Below, piece after piece: positions 1-8,614 of a stretch of 64,000 nt of DNA. Below the pieces are notes generated by a model. The model was not told where the DNA came from and did no database searches. It saw nothing but the letters and a program-made list of their open reading frames with translations. Source of the stretch: Kineothrix sp. MB12-C1 (GTDB lineage: Bacteria; Bacillota; Clostridia; Lachnospirales; Lachnospiraceae); NCBI RefSeq assembly GCF_030863805.1, contig NZ_CP132957.1:1860001-1924000 (forward strand), written 5' to 3'. The position numbers and the translations under genes were made by a program. Position 1 is the stretch's first letter. Each line of letters opens with the position of its first letter.

Positions 1-183
1 CAAGACCATACCTTGAAATTCCAAATCCAGAAGCTGTTCCGGCAACTCCACCTTACTACGCCCTGTGGCCAGAAATATTTTATGCCCCTTTTCCTTTAAC
101 CTTTGCAGTGCCAATCCCGCTGACTCCCGCAACACACCTTTATCATTTAAGAGGGTGCCATCGATATCAAAGAAAATCAACAT
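1..183 (-). CDS. Cof-type HAD-superfamily phosphatase, N-terminal part (runs off the window)
   Basis: The reverse strand reads 61 codons from an ATG at 183 to the window edge without a stop. Residues 5-11 hold the HAD motif I in the form FDIDGTLL, where the two aspartates are the nucleophile and the general acid. The following stretch (ALQRLKEKGHKIFLATGR) matches HAD motif II, with the Thr in LATGR. This arrangement is typical of Cof/YidA-like sugar-phosphate or nucleotide phosphatases of the cytosol. Motifs III and IV and the cap domain lie outside the window, so the substrate cannot be guessed. Confidence 0.85.
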   Translation of the reverse strand, partial: MLIFFDIDGTLLNDKGVLRESAGLALQRLKEKGHKIFLATGRSKVELPEQLLDLEFQGMVL

Positions 184-296
184 GCTTTTCCTTTCCATTT
201 ACTTCACCCTCTTTCCATTAATTTACTGTGTCTGTTCAGCACCTCCACAGTTACATGTAAAAACTATTAAAGTCACCTTAGAACCATGTTACTGAA

Positions 297-1191
297 TTAG
301 CCCTCACGATAACTAGTATCACCAACAACTTCCATTGTATAATTACCGTCTTTATATTTCAAGATCGTAACAGAACAATTTCCAATATCTTCGCCATTGT
401 AGTCATCAGGTACATACATCTCCAAAATAGTCGGTATCTGACTGCCGGATGATACTACCAGTACATTACCTCCACCTGCCGCAAGAGATTCTTCCACTAA
501 CTGGTTCATTGCCGCTCCGGCACGAGCCAAAATCTCATCATAAGACTCTGCCGCCTGTAACGCATCATTCGCTGCAATCGCATCCGCAATGCCACGGTCT
601 CCTAAGATTTCATATACTTCGCCGTAGTGTGTCCATTCTTCGTCAAAAGTATATCCATATTCTTCGAAAATTGGATTCCACATCGCCGCATTGGTTCCGC
701 CTTCATATCCTCCATAATTCCATTCATTGAAACCAACATTCTCTACCAGCATAGGTATTTCATTATCATTTTGCTCTAATATTAATTTTGCCGTTTTAAT
801 CTGACGCCCTAACTCACCACTATAGGCAGCGACAAATTTCACGTCTTTCAGTCCTGCTCCGACTAGTTGGGCCTGTTCAATTCCTACTCCTGTTAAAGGG
901 GAATCACAGAATCCTTGTACCTGTCCGGTAGTATTAAAAAATGTCTTACCATGTCTTACCATGTCTTACCATATAAATTGTCACTTCATCCGACACTGGC
1001 ACATCTGTTTCTGCATCGGCTATTTCCTCGGCTTCCGTATTCGCATCGACTTCTGTATTGGCATTTGCCTCCACATTGGTTTCCACCATATCTACACTTG
1101 TATCTGCGCCTTGCGTGTTTTGTGCTTTTTGACCACATCCTGCTAACGATACTGTTAGGCAAAGCAGAATTCCTATCACTGTCTTTTTCAT
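297..1191 (-). pseudogene. Lipoprotein histidine phosphatase, frameshifted in the catalytic motif
   Basis: Two overlapping frames make up one gene. The 5' part starts at the ATG at 1191 behind GGAGG and encodes a lipoprotein signal with lipobox LAGC (Cys19). An Asp/Glu/Thr-rich linker follows, then IYMVRHGKT, after which the frame ends at a TAA. The 3' part continues in another frame with RHGKT, a QGFCDSPLTGVG segment typical of the phosphoglycerate-mutase/histidine-phosphatase fold, and GGYEGG. The break lies exactly in a triplicated 10-bp repeat (941-972); two copies would give one open frame of about 290 residues. Oddly, the second catalytic His expected in a VSHG-like segment is replaced (VVSSGSQ). 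A cytosolic protein could in theory start at the internal ATG at 962. I infer either a recently broken gene or a slippage-controlled one. Confidence 0.8.
941..972. repeat. Three tandem copies of a 10-bp unit inside the phosphatase gene
   Basis: The 10-mer ATGTCTTACC occurs three times head to tail (941-950, 951-960, 961-970), followed by a partial AT. On the coding strand the unit GGTAAGACAT encodes the start of the MVRHGKT catalytic motif, whose codons are themselves nearly a tandem repeat. Because 10 is not a multiple of three, each copy gained or lost changes the frame. Two copies restore the gene. Confidence 0.95.
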
Positions 1192-1305
1192 CGTTTCCTC
1201 CATAGTTTCTTTTTTAGAATTTAATTTTTTAGATTATAGTCACTATATCTATGTTTATTATATTAATTCTTTTGTGCACTTTCAAATAAATGCAGTTCCA
1301 TGATA

Positions 1306-2968
1306 GCGTAAATTTACTGTAGGATTTAATTGGGTAGAGAATCCCCTTGATGTGTTTTAGATTTAACCTCTTTTCACAATATACCTACTTTCTATTCTTT
1401 TTACAATCCCCAAATGTGGTTTTTAAAATAAGCTATCTTTTTCACTTCTGGAAAGGGAATGCTATGAGTTATCCTTTCTACATAGCGTTGTTCCTCTGTC
1501 AGTCGCTTGCTTTCCAATCGAAACATCTCGCTGCTTAAATAGATTCTTTCTTCTGTACCCACTGCTATGGGCAACTCCTGCTTTTGCATTCTCACCAACT
1601 CCAACATATTTCCTTTGTTTGCTTTATAAATCCTTAGCTTTGCCATTTGGTGAACTCCATGCTTACTCCACCCTAATGGTCTGGAACTCATCCTGTCTGC
1701 GTAGATATGGCTCACATGTCCTTCTGCACTGCATCCCACTTGTGTTTCTTTATTTCTCAAACCCTGCATGATCCCATCCCAATGCCCTAGGATATAAGCC
1801 ATACTACTTTCTACCTTTTTCCTTTGTGCTTCGTTTTCTGTTATATTCAGGATTTTTTCAAAGGTCTCGGATGCCATCCATTTCGCTCTCTTGTGTATGG
1901 CACCATACAGTTCACTTCTTGCATCCTCTGACGAATCCATTAAATGCGAAGTTGCTGCTGTGATATATTTCTGCATATGGAATTTATCCAGTACGAAGGT
2001 TGATCCGGCTATAAATTTACGTCCGCTTTTTATCCAGGCTGCACCATCTCCATTAATATAAATCTGTTTTATGGCATCCATGTCATAGGTGGCGCTGATA
2101 TACTCATAAATCTCTCGCCAGAACTGTTCTACTCCTTTGCTTCCCTCATATATGCCCCCAAAGTACTTCGGATTGATCAGCTTAAACCTTTCGCTTTTAG
2201 GCGCTTCTGATTCCGCACCTTCATATACATAGGCTATTTTAGGCATACTGGTGTTGCTTCGAGGTTTCGTGATATCTCCCTTTTTCTCGAGATACTGCAA
2301 TGACACATGATCTTCATCTGCATCAATATAAAGATAGGAAACCTGTTTTTTATTCTCTATTTTTTCTGGTTTTGTATGAAATTTCAGATCATGTATCTTA
2401 TTTTTTACTGTCTGTTTGCTGACTTTTTCGGAAAGACTGGCTCTGATTCCTCCTTTGCGATAGCTACTGTCGACCGCTTCCTCAAGCATCTGCGCCTGTG
2501 CATCTTCTGTCATCCTTACATGGCTTTCTAATCCCATGATCCGATCTAGCAGATATTCACAGGCTCCAGTCTTCTTGTTCTTAAACAGTGTCTTGCAATA
2601 TCTCACAGTTCCAAGGCTGGTAATCAGGGATGTTTCATCTCGTCTGCTTATGACCCAGTTTCTCCTTCTGTATCCGCTGTTTCTCAGTTCTTCATCCATA
2701 CTTTCAAAAGTCTCCGCAATCATGTCCAGTCCTAACTGTACTACACTATCTGTAATTCCATAGATAAACTCTGCTTGTTGTTGAGGATCTTTCAAAAACT
2801 TTTCCAGAACTCCTGTTAAATTTTTTGCCCCATTTTCTTCAAACTGTTGTATACTTTTAATCATAGAGAGCACCTTCCTTTGTGTCCGATTTTTTCTTAG
2901 TCGTTAAAATCATAACACAAAGAGGCGTTCTCTTTTTATTCAATTAATATCCTACAAAAACTTTACCC
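1306..2968 (-). mobile_element. ISLre2-family insertion sequence, apparently complete
   Basis: The transposase gene is bracketed by imperfect inverted repeats. The left end (about 1306-1340) reads GTAAATTTACTGTAGGATTT, and the right end (about 2928-2968), reverse-complemented, reads GTAAAGTTTTTGTAGGATAT. Both continue with AATTG and an A/G-rich stretch ending AGAGAA. The length of about 1.66 kb suits ISLre2 members carrying one long ORF. I could not identify a convincing target-site duplication next to these ends, so the exact outer borders are uncertain by a few bases. Confidence 0.75.
1401..2864 (-). CDS. ISLre2-family transposase (UPF0236 type)
   Basis: The 487-residue protein matches my recollection of the ISLre2/UPF0236 family: an N-terminal region with YRRRNW and GTVRYCKTLFKN, and a central core with YLYIDADEDHVSLQ, IYINGDGAAWI and FVLDKFHMQKYI. 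These supply well-spaced acidic residues (IDADED, NGDG, LDKFH) of the kind expected in a DDE-like catalytic core. The C-terminal part contains EGHVSHIYADRMSSRPLGWS. The ATG at 2864 is preferred over an upstream GTG (2873) because an AAGGAAGG box lies at suitable spacing. No internal stop or frameshift is visible, so the enzyme may be active. It catalyses transposition of the surrounding element. Confidence 0.88.
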   Translation of the reverse strand: MIKSIQQFEENGAKNLTGVLEKFLKDPQQQAEFIYGITDSVVQLGLDMIAETFESMDEELRNSGYRRRNWVISRRDETSLITSLGTVRYCKTLFKNKKTGACEYLLDRIMGLESHVRMTEDAQAQMLEEAVDSSYRKGGIRASLSEKVSKQTVKNKIHDLKFHTKPEKIENKKQVSYLYIDADEDHVSLQYLEKKGDITKPRSNTSMPKIAYVYEGAESEAPKSERFKLINPKYFGGIYEGSKGVEQFWREIYEYISATYDMDAIKQIYINGDGAAWIKSGRKFIAGSTFVLDKFHMQKYITAATSHLMDSSEDARSELYGAIHKRAKWMASETFEKILNITENEAQRKKVESSMAYILGHWDGIMQGLRNKETQVGCSAEGHVSHIYADRMSSRPLGWSKHGVHQMAKLRIYKANKGNMLELVRMQKQELPIAVGTEERIYLSSEMFRLESKRLTEEQRYVERITHSIPFPEVKKIAYFKNHIWGL

Positions 2969-3069
2969 TAGCCACTTCCATATAAGTGGAACTCTTGTTA
3001 TTATGCACAAGTGCCATATTGTTATAGCGGACTAGAAGAGTATGTATATGTAACTGTGAGAGTTAAATT

Positions 3070-3103
3070 GAGGTTTGTTTCCACATTCCCGGAAACAAAC
3101 CTC
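3070..3103 (-). terminator. Hairpin downstream of the esterase pair
   Basis: A perfect 13-bp stem (GAGGTTTGTTTCC and its complement) encloses an 8-nt loop, 35 bases beyond the stop of the last esterase gene. The following T-run on the minus strand is weak (AATTTAA), so this may be a terminator or an mRNA-end stabiliser. Confidence 0.6.
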
Positions 3104-3138
3104 AACTCGTTGCTTTTACTCTATATATTTTGTATTTA

Positions 3139-3927
3139 TTACACCATCTTACATGCCAAAGGCATCCAATCCAATACATTACGGATATACATATCCCAGA
3201 ATTCCCAGCTATGAGATCCGGAATACTTTTCATAAATAACATCGATTTCTTTTTCTTTTGCCTTTTCATAGAAGGTCTCATTAGCAGGAAGAATGAAGTC
3301 TTCCGTACCACAGACCATATAGAGAGGTGGTAATTTCTCCGATTCTGCTGTTTCCAGCAGGTCTATTACTTCACCATGCTCTTTTTCTCCGTATATCGCA
3401 CGCATATAGTTAAGCGGCATCTTATCCATATGAGCGCAGTTATCCACTGCTTTCATATTCAAAGCCCCCGAAAGGCTGGCTGCAGCCTGATATTTCTCAG
3501 GGAAAGTCATTGCAAAGCGGAACGCTCCGCCTCCGCCCATGGATAATCCCGCAATGAAAGTATCCTCTTTTTTTGTACTAAGCGGTAAAATTACGCTGAG
3601 GAATTCCGGTAACTCCTTCGAGATATAGGTCTGGTATTTCTCTCCGTATTCCATATCGAGATAAGCACTATTTTCCACCGTGGGCATGACCACCGCCAGA
3701 CATTTCTCCTGTGCGTAATTCTCTATACGGGAATTTCTCGTCCAGCTGCCATAATCATCATAGCTTCCGTGGAGCAAATAGAGTGTCTGGTACTTCTTAT
3801 CCGGTAAGAGGAATTGCTCCTCTTTATCAAATAGATAGTCGTCCGGCCCTGTCGTAGGAATAAAAACGAGTACATTAGTGCTTTTTCGCAGTGAATCCGA
3901 AAAAAAGTTCAATTGAATATGTGCCAT
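3139..3927 (-). CDS. Alpha/beta-hydrolase esterase (EstA/tributyrin esterase-like), second copy
   Basis: This 262-residue protein has no signal peptide or membrane segment, so it should act in the cytosol. It shows the esterase-D/acetylxylan-esterase-like fold: an N-terminal INxxF-like strand, YLLHGSYDDYGSW (oxyanion-hole region), the nucleophile elbow GLSMGGGG, an acid in CGTEDFI and a histidine in GSHSWEFWD. Such enzymes remove short acyl groups from sugars or glycerol esters. It follows its paralogue by 13 bases and has its own GGAGG site, so the two are probably co-transcribed at the end of the mgl/two-component cluster. This suggests deacetylation of an imported acylated sugar, which is inference. 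True substrate unknown. Confidence 0.82.
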   Translation of the reverse strand: MAHIQLNFFSDSLRKSTNVLVFIPTTGPDDYLFDKEEQFLLPDKKYQTLYLLHGSYDDYGSWTRNSRIENYAQEKCLAVVMPTVENSAYLDMEYGEKYQTYISKELPEFLSVILPLSTKKEDTFIAGLSMGGGGAFRFAMTFPEKYQAAASLSGALNMKAVDNCAHMDKMPLNYMRAIYGEKEHGEVIDLLETAESEKLPPLYMVCGTEDFILPANETFYEKAKEKEIDVIYEKYSGSHSWEFWDMYIRNVLDWMPLACKMV

Positions 3928-3940
3928 ATGCTTTTCCTCC

Positions 3941-4759
3941 CTACTCCGCTACCGCTTGTTTCGCCAACGGCAGCCACTCGATAGCTTTTCTAATATGTTC
4001 ATCCCAATAATACCAATCGTGGATTCCCGGATGCTCTTCATAAGTTACGTCTACACCTATAAGCTCTAACTTCTTCCGTGCCGCTTTATTATTTTCATAA
4101 ATAAAATCTTCCGTACCACAGCTTTGGAATACTCTTGGCATTGCATATCCCTGTTCCTTTTTCTTCCGATAAAGCGCCATAAGATCTGCATCAGAACCTG
4201 CTATTTCTTCCGGCTTTTCGAAAATTCCTTTCCAGAGAAACGGACCTTCTATCGCGCCCTCCTCGATACTTTCATACACTCCCACAATATCGATTGCCCC
4301 CGAAAGGCTGATGCAGGCACTGAATAATTCCGGGCTCTCAAAAGCAGTTTTCACAGCCCCATAGCCACCCATAGAAAGCCCTGCCACAAAGTTATTCTCT
4401 CTCCTTCGGCTGACCGGGAACATAGACTGCACAAATTCGGGTAATTCTTTTGTAATATAATCCAAATAATCAGAACCTCGATACATGTTCTGATAGAAAC
4501 TGTTCGATGCCGATGGCATAACTACTACCAGACGATTCTCCGCTGCGTATCTTTCTATACTGGTCCATCTAAGCCAGTCGGAATAATCTCCGTATGCCCC
4601 ATGCAGAAGATAAAGCACCTGATACTTTGCCCCCGGATAGAAATAAGAATCTTCCTTCTTATTTAACACTTCATCAGAATTAGGCGTAGGAATCACTACG
4701 TTAATATCCGTTCCGAAGCACAGTGACTTCGAGAAAAAATTACATTGCAATAATGCCAT
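3941..4759 (-). CDS. Alpha/beta-hydrolase esterase (EstA/tributyrin esterase-like), first copy
   Basis: This 272-residue cytosolic hydrolase is paralogous to the next gene. The two share an opening of the form ALLQCNFFSKSL / AHIQLNFFSDSL, the YLLHGAYGDYSDW segment, the nucleophile elbow GLSMGGYG, the acid in CGTEDFI and a histidine in GIHDWYYWD. The catalytic triad therefore appears intact. It starts at 4759 behind AAAGGAGG and lies 22 bases after the response-regulator gene, in the same direction, so it likely belongs to that transcription unit. The family hydrolyses short-chain esters, including acetylated sugars. The particular acceptor cannot be read from the sequence. Confidence 0.82.
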   Translation of the reverse strand: MALLQCNFFSKSLCFGTDINVVIPTPNSDEVLNKKEDSYFYPGAKYQVLYLLHGAYGDYSDWLRWTSIERYAAENRLVVVMPSASNSFYQNMYRGSDYLDYITKELPEFVQSMFPVSRRRENNFVAGLSMGGYGAVKTAFESPELFSACISLSGAIDIVGVYESIEEGAIEGPFLWKGIFEKPEEIAGSDADLMALYRKKKEQGYAMPRVFQSCGTEDFIYENNKAARKKLELIGVDVTYEEHPGIHDWYYWDEHIRKAIEWLPLAKQAVAE

Positions 4760-4781
4760 ATGATAGCCTCCTTTTATTTAT

Positions 4782-6008
4782 CTATAGTTCCCTTCGGAAT
4801 TCTCCGATCGTTTTATTCGTATACCGTTTGAATACCTTACAAAAATAGGTATCGTTGCTATATCCGCAGCGCTCAGCAATTTCCTTTATTGTCAGGGATG
4901 TTTCTAATGACAGGCGTTTTGCCTCTTCCATGCGAACTTTTGTTAAGTATTCGATAAAACTAACTCCCAGCTCCTGCTTTATCAAACGGCTTAAGTAAAA
5001 TGAACTTAGCTTAATATGCTCCGCCACTATATTCAGAGAAAGGTCCATGGCAAAAGATTTGTTAATGTAAGAGACCGCCCGTTCCACATATATACTTCTT
5101 TTCTCTTCCTGCCCTGTCCCTGCAGAATATTCAGTAATCTCTTTGTTTTTGATGGACTTTAGCATTCTCAAACTTTCTTCATAGGATTTCCCCATCTCCG
5201 AAAAAGAGTCGTACACTGCCCCAACTCCCATGCCGAAATCTGTATTCATTTTTTCTTCTATATTGTATAACAGAAGCTTCGTTACATCTGAAATCCAACT
5301 GTCCTTCTCCTCCTTAATGATATGTCCCGGAAGGAAAAGAAAGATAATAATACTACTCTCTGTTATAGAAACAAGATAATCACAAAGTGTATCCAGTGTC
5401 TGTCTCACTGCCGTTCTTATATCTTTTTTGTTTAACAACTTATTTCCATAATGAATAAGCGTCACGATACAGCCGGAATGGAACTTTATACCATTCACCT
5501 GACAAAGCATCTCAAACTCCTCTATTTCAGCCTTATCAGTTGCCAAAGAAAGTAATATTTCACTTTCCAACACAGGGGATACTTCATGAAGAAGATTTCT
5601 TATATTAGACTTCTCTTCATTCTCATTCGCAGTCTTTCTTATATCGTCACATAGTTTACGAATGGTACGAATACTCTCCTCTTGCTTTTCCGGCTTTAAA
5701 AGATATCCATCCACCTTCATATCCAACGCTTTCTTCACGTAATTGAATTCCCCATAGGCAGTATGTATAATGAATCTTGTCCTAACTCCCTTATTATGAA
5801 GTATTTCAATCGCTTCGATTCCCGTGAAGCCGGGCATATTAATATCCACAATTGCAATATCCGGCTGCTCTTTCTCAACCAGCTTCACAAGCTCCATTCC
5901 ATCCGTTGCCGATGCAACAACTTCAATATCAGGAAACTCCTTTTTTATGAATAATTCCAGACTTTTTCTCGCGATGTTCTCATCATCGGCTATTATCATC
6001 GTAAGCAT
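4782..6008 (-). CDS. Response regulator with AraC-type DNA-binding domain (YesN-like)
   Basis: The protein (408 residues from the ATG at 6008) has an N-terminal receiver domain: an acidic pocket IIADDEN, a phosphorylation site Asp55 in IVDINMPG, a conserved Thr in HTAYGE and Lys in YLLKPEK. A middle region of unknown role follows. The C-terminal two-helix-turn-helix AraC/XylS domain is visible as YINKSFAMDLSLNIVAEH, SSFYLSRLIKQELGVSF and TIKEIAERCGYSNDTYFCKV. This is the layout of YesN-type regulators that pair with YesM-type kinases. The gene overlaps the kinase gene by 26 bases. It probably activates the neighbouring mgl and esterase genes in response to sugar, which is inference from position. 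Confidence 0.92.
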   Translation of the reverse strand: MLTMIIADDENIARKSLELFIKKEFPDIEVVASATDGMELVKLVEKEQPDIAIVDINMPGFTGIEAIEILHNKGVRTRFIIHTAYGEFNYVKKALDMKVDGYLLKPEKQEESIRTIRKLCDDIRKTANENEEKSNIRNLLHEVSPVLESEILLSLATDKAEIEEFEMLCQVNGIKFHSGCIVTLIHYGNKLLNKKDIRTAVRQTLDTLCDYLVSITESSIIIFLFLPGHIIKEEKDSWISDVTKLLLYNIEEKMNTDFGMGVGAVYDSFSEMGKSYEESLRMLKSIKNKEITEYSAGTGQEEKRSIYVERAVSYINKSFAMDLSLNIVAEHIKLSSFYLSRLIKQELGVSFIEYLTKVRMEEAKRLSLETSLTIKEIAERCGYSNDTYFCKVFKRYTNKTIGEFRREL

Positions 6009-7530
6009 TCTTCTCTTCCTCTCCAAATGGCAGCAAAATACGAACTAGTGTCTGCTGCTGATTGCTGATGATCTGAATCTCCACTTCCTCTTCATAAAAA
6101 TATTGAAGGCGCCTGTAAATATTGCTCAGTCCAATATGTTCCGATTGTGTAGCATAGTCTTCCAAGGACAACATAATTTCCTGTATTTTCTCCGGACTCA
6201 TTCCCACTCCGTTATCTTCCACTTCCACGACGAGAAACTCCTCCCTTTTATAAACCCTTACTCTTATTTCTCCTCCTGTAATTTTCATGGCAAGTCCATG
6301 TTTAATGGAGTTTTCTACTAAGGGTTGCAGAATCATAAAAGGCATAGGGAAGTCTTCACATGCTTCTTCGATATCGAAATAATAAGAATATCTCTCTTCA
6401 AACCTACTTTTTTGAATGCAGACATAATTCTTCAAATTATCAATTTCCTGAGAAAGCGTCACCGATTTGGAGAGATTGTCCAAGTTATATCTCAAATAGG
6501 CGGCTGTGATTTCCATTAGTTCCGCCGAGCGATCCGCATTCTCTATCTTAGCCAGCGAGGATATCATATTTAACGTGTTAAATAAAAAGTGAGGATTAAT
6601 TCTCGATTGGAGCAAAGTTAATTGACTCTTCTGCAATTCTCCATAGATCCTAAGCTTCTCTATCTCTACTTCTGCCAGCCTCTCTTTAATGCTCGCATTC
6701 TCTTCTATCTTCCGTAACTGCGCTTGAATGACATCTATCATGTGATTAAACGCTTTACCGAAATCCTCGAACTCATCCTTACTGTCCATCTCCACATGAC
6801 TTTCTTCATATACATCATCCTCAATCTTTTTCACCACTGCCGTTAGCTTTTTAATAGAATGAGTAATTCCTTTAATAATTCTAATGCAATATAAAAAGCA
6901 AAGCATGCCTCCCAGGATGAGCAGTGTAATCTGCATCACTTCCAGCCACTGTTGCCACTCTTGAATCTCTTTCTGTGTCTTCTTCACCGATATTAATTGA
7001 TGAGCATAAGCGCTTTGAAAACTGAGATTCATGAATCCCAGCGTCTTCTGCGTCTCTCCATATAGTTGCTCCAACTCCCTATATTCCGTCGCTTCCTTCT
7101 GGGGGCTTTCGACATAAGCCTTCAATCTGCTCATCAGACTATCTGTCTGTTCAATATAAGTCTCCGCCGTATGAATCGTATCTATAATCTCTCTTGCATA
7201 TTCTCGATTCAAATAATCATTGTTTTTCTCAATGGTAGACTCTGCTGCCTTACATTCCTCTATATATTCTTCGTAATTATTTGTTCTCAAGTAAAGGTAA
7301 CTGCTGTTCACGGAACTGTTAATCGTCTCAATATTCACATATAGCTCGTTGAGCACAAGGAGCCTATCCGTCGTATTCTTATATTTCATAGAAACAGAAT
7401 AATTGCTCATAAAAGAAATAACGAGCAATACAACTGCAATTACACCGAGGAGCAGATAGCCAAGACTATACTTTCCCGTTACCGAATTCCGAAATTTCGA
7501 GAATCTTACTGCCAAAGATTTATTCTTCAT
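5983..7530 (-). CDS. Membrane sensor histidine kinase (YesM/LytS-like His_kinase family)
   Basis: The ATG at 7530 lies six bases after GGAGG and gives 515 residues; a longer frame upstream overlaps the preceding gene and lacks a better start. Transmembrane helices at about 23-41 and 200-217 enclose an extracellular sensing region rich in helices. A HAMP-like segment (about 218-270) and coiled coil follow. The His_kinase motif SRINPHFLFN has the phospho-acceptor His314. The ATPase domain has the N box (VENSIKHG, about 405-412) and G box (DNGVGM, about 439). It overlaps the upstream binding-protein gene by 11 bases. I infer that it reads the ligand state of that binding protein and phosphorylates the downstream YesN-type regulator. 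Confidence 0.92.
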   Translation of the reverse strand: MKNKSLAVRFSKFRNSVTGKYSLGYLLLGVIAVVLLVISFMSNYSVSMKYKNTTDRLLVLNELYVNIETINSSVNSSYLYLRTNNYEEYIEECKAAESTIEKNNDYLNREYAREIIDTIHTAETYIEQTDSLMSRLKAYVESPQKEATEYRELEQLYGETQKTLGFMNLSFQSAYAHQLISVKKTQKEIQEWQQWLEVMQITLLILGGMLCFLYCIRIIKGITHSIKKLTAVVKKIEDDVYEESHVEMDSKDEFEDFGKAFNHMIDVIQAQLRKIEENASIKERLAEVEIEKLRIYGELQKSQLTLLQSRINPHFLFNTLNMISSLAKIENADRSAELMEITAAYLRYNLDNLSKSVTLSQEIDNLKNYVCIQKSRFEERYSYYFDIEEACEDFPMPFMILQPLVENSIKHGLAMKITGGEIRVRVYKREEFLVVEVEDNGVGMSPEKIQEIMLSLEDYATQSEHIGLSNIYRRLQYFYEEEVEIQIISNQQQTLVRILLPFGEEEKNAYDDNSR

Positions 7531-8497
7531 TCTCATCCTCCAAATCTTCCTTCGAATACCAATAGATTGGAGTAAAGATATTGTTCTGTGTATAGCTTCC
7601 TGTCTCTTCGTAATGTATGACCTCTTGTACGGAACGGTAACCCATCTGATAATTTCCCTGTACCATCGTTCCATCCAAAATGCCATTCCTAATTCCAGCT
7701 TCTGTGAATATGGAAGAATCAAAGGTTAGTATATGACGGTAATCCTCCAATGGCTCTGTAAAAACAACACCGAAGGTCTGTCCTGCCGTCCCTTCAATAC
7801 ATACAAGAGTATCTACTTCCGGGTTTTCTTCCAGAATTTCATTATATATTTTCACTACAGTCAGAGCATCGTAATAATCATAATCCAAACGAACGATTTC
7901 TATACCGGAATATTGATCTGTAACCTCCAGCAGACCTTCATATCGCTGCTCCAGATTCCAATAATTCTCATCTCCTGACATAACAGCTACCTTCGCCTGC
8001 CCTCCGGTAATCTTCACAAGCTCTTCTCCCATTCTGATTCCGGCTTCTCTATTATTCGTTCCGATATAGAGATGTTCCGGGAATTCCCGTATATCAGTGT
8101 CCACCAATACTACTTGAATTCCCGCATCAATCGCTTTCTTCAAAGCATTGCTGTAGTTATTATTATCGATTCCCTGTACAATAATGGCATCTACCTTCGC
8201 AGCCACCTGGCGTTCGATCAACTCTACCATCTGATCCACATGATAATTGAGCTGGGGAACATAAATTTGAATATCCACCTTATCTTTATTATCTTCTTCC
8301 GCCTTTAAGTACCCTTCCTCTACTAGCGACCAATATCCATCGTCCTTATGAGGTAAGATTGCGGAGATTCTAATAGTATTAATATAATCTTTTTCATCCT
8401 CTCCCATATGCAATCCATACCTGTAGAAAGCAATAATAATGACACTCAGAAGGATTGCAGCTATTAACATACTTGCAGCTATCCAATTTTTTCTCAT
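7520..8497 (-). CDS. Membrane-anchored periplasmic-type sugar-binding protein
   Basis: The 325-residue protein begins with a single hydrophobic anchor (about residues 6-26) without a lipobox Cys, so it is probably tethered by its N-terminus to the outer face of the membrane. The rest is a type I periplasmic-binding fold of the ribose/galactose class: ISAILPHKDDGYW, DAIIVQGIDNNNY, VVLVDTDIREFPE, YIGTNNREAG and ILTFDSSIF. Placed between the transporter genes and a kinase gene that it overlaps by 11 bases, it looks like the sensory binding protein of a three-component system rather than a second transport receptor. It starts behind GGGAGG. The ligand is likely a hexose, by context only. Confidence 0.82.
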   Translation of the reverse strand: MRKNWIAASMLIAAILLSVIIIAFYRYGLHMGEDEKDYINTIRISAILPHKDDGYWSLVEEGYLKAEEDNKDKVDIQIYVPQLNYHVDQMVELIERQVAAKVDAIIVQGIDNNNYSNALKKAIDAGIQVVLVDTDIREFPEHLYIGTNNREAGIRMGEELVKITGGQAKVAVMSGDENYWNLEQRYEGLLEVTDQYSGIEIVRLDYDYYDALTVVKIYNEILEENPEVDTLVCIEGTAGQTFGVVFTEPLEDYRHILTFDSSIFTEAGIRNGILDGTMVQGNYQMGYRSVQEVIHYEETGSYTQNNIFTPIYWYSKEDLEDENEE

Positions 8498-8526
8498 AGG
8501 TAAAGCCTCCCACTAAGTGGTATTTT

Positions 8527-8574
8527 GTCGCAAAGCGACCGTGCTCGGTGCAGACGGCGAATTAATCGCCGTCT
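8527..8574. other. Two adjacent perfect hairpins between mglC and the sensory genes
   Basis: GTCGC-AAA-GCGAC (8527-8539) is followed by AGACGGCGA-ATTAA-TCGCCGTCT (8552-8574). Both are perfect, and both are much richer in GC than the surroundings. No T-run follows on the minus strand, so simple termination is unlikely. They could stabilise the upstream mgl message or tune read-through into the sensory genes. The sequence between them shares TGCTCGG(T/C)GCAG with the repeat at 18776-18830. Confidence 0.7.
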
Positions 8575-8614
8575 ATATATAACTATAAAGGATAAAATAC
8601 GGCTGTTACAACTA

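Noticed and set aside
1296-2985. TTCCATGATA near the left IS end and TTCCATATA beyond the right end as a target duplication
   Set aside because: Similar but not identical and not directly next to both repeat ends, so not reported as a duplication.
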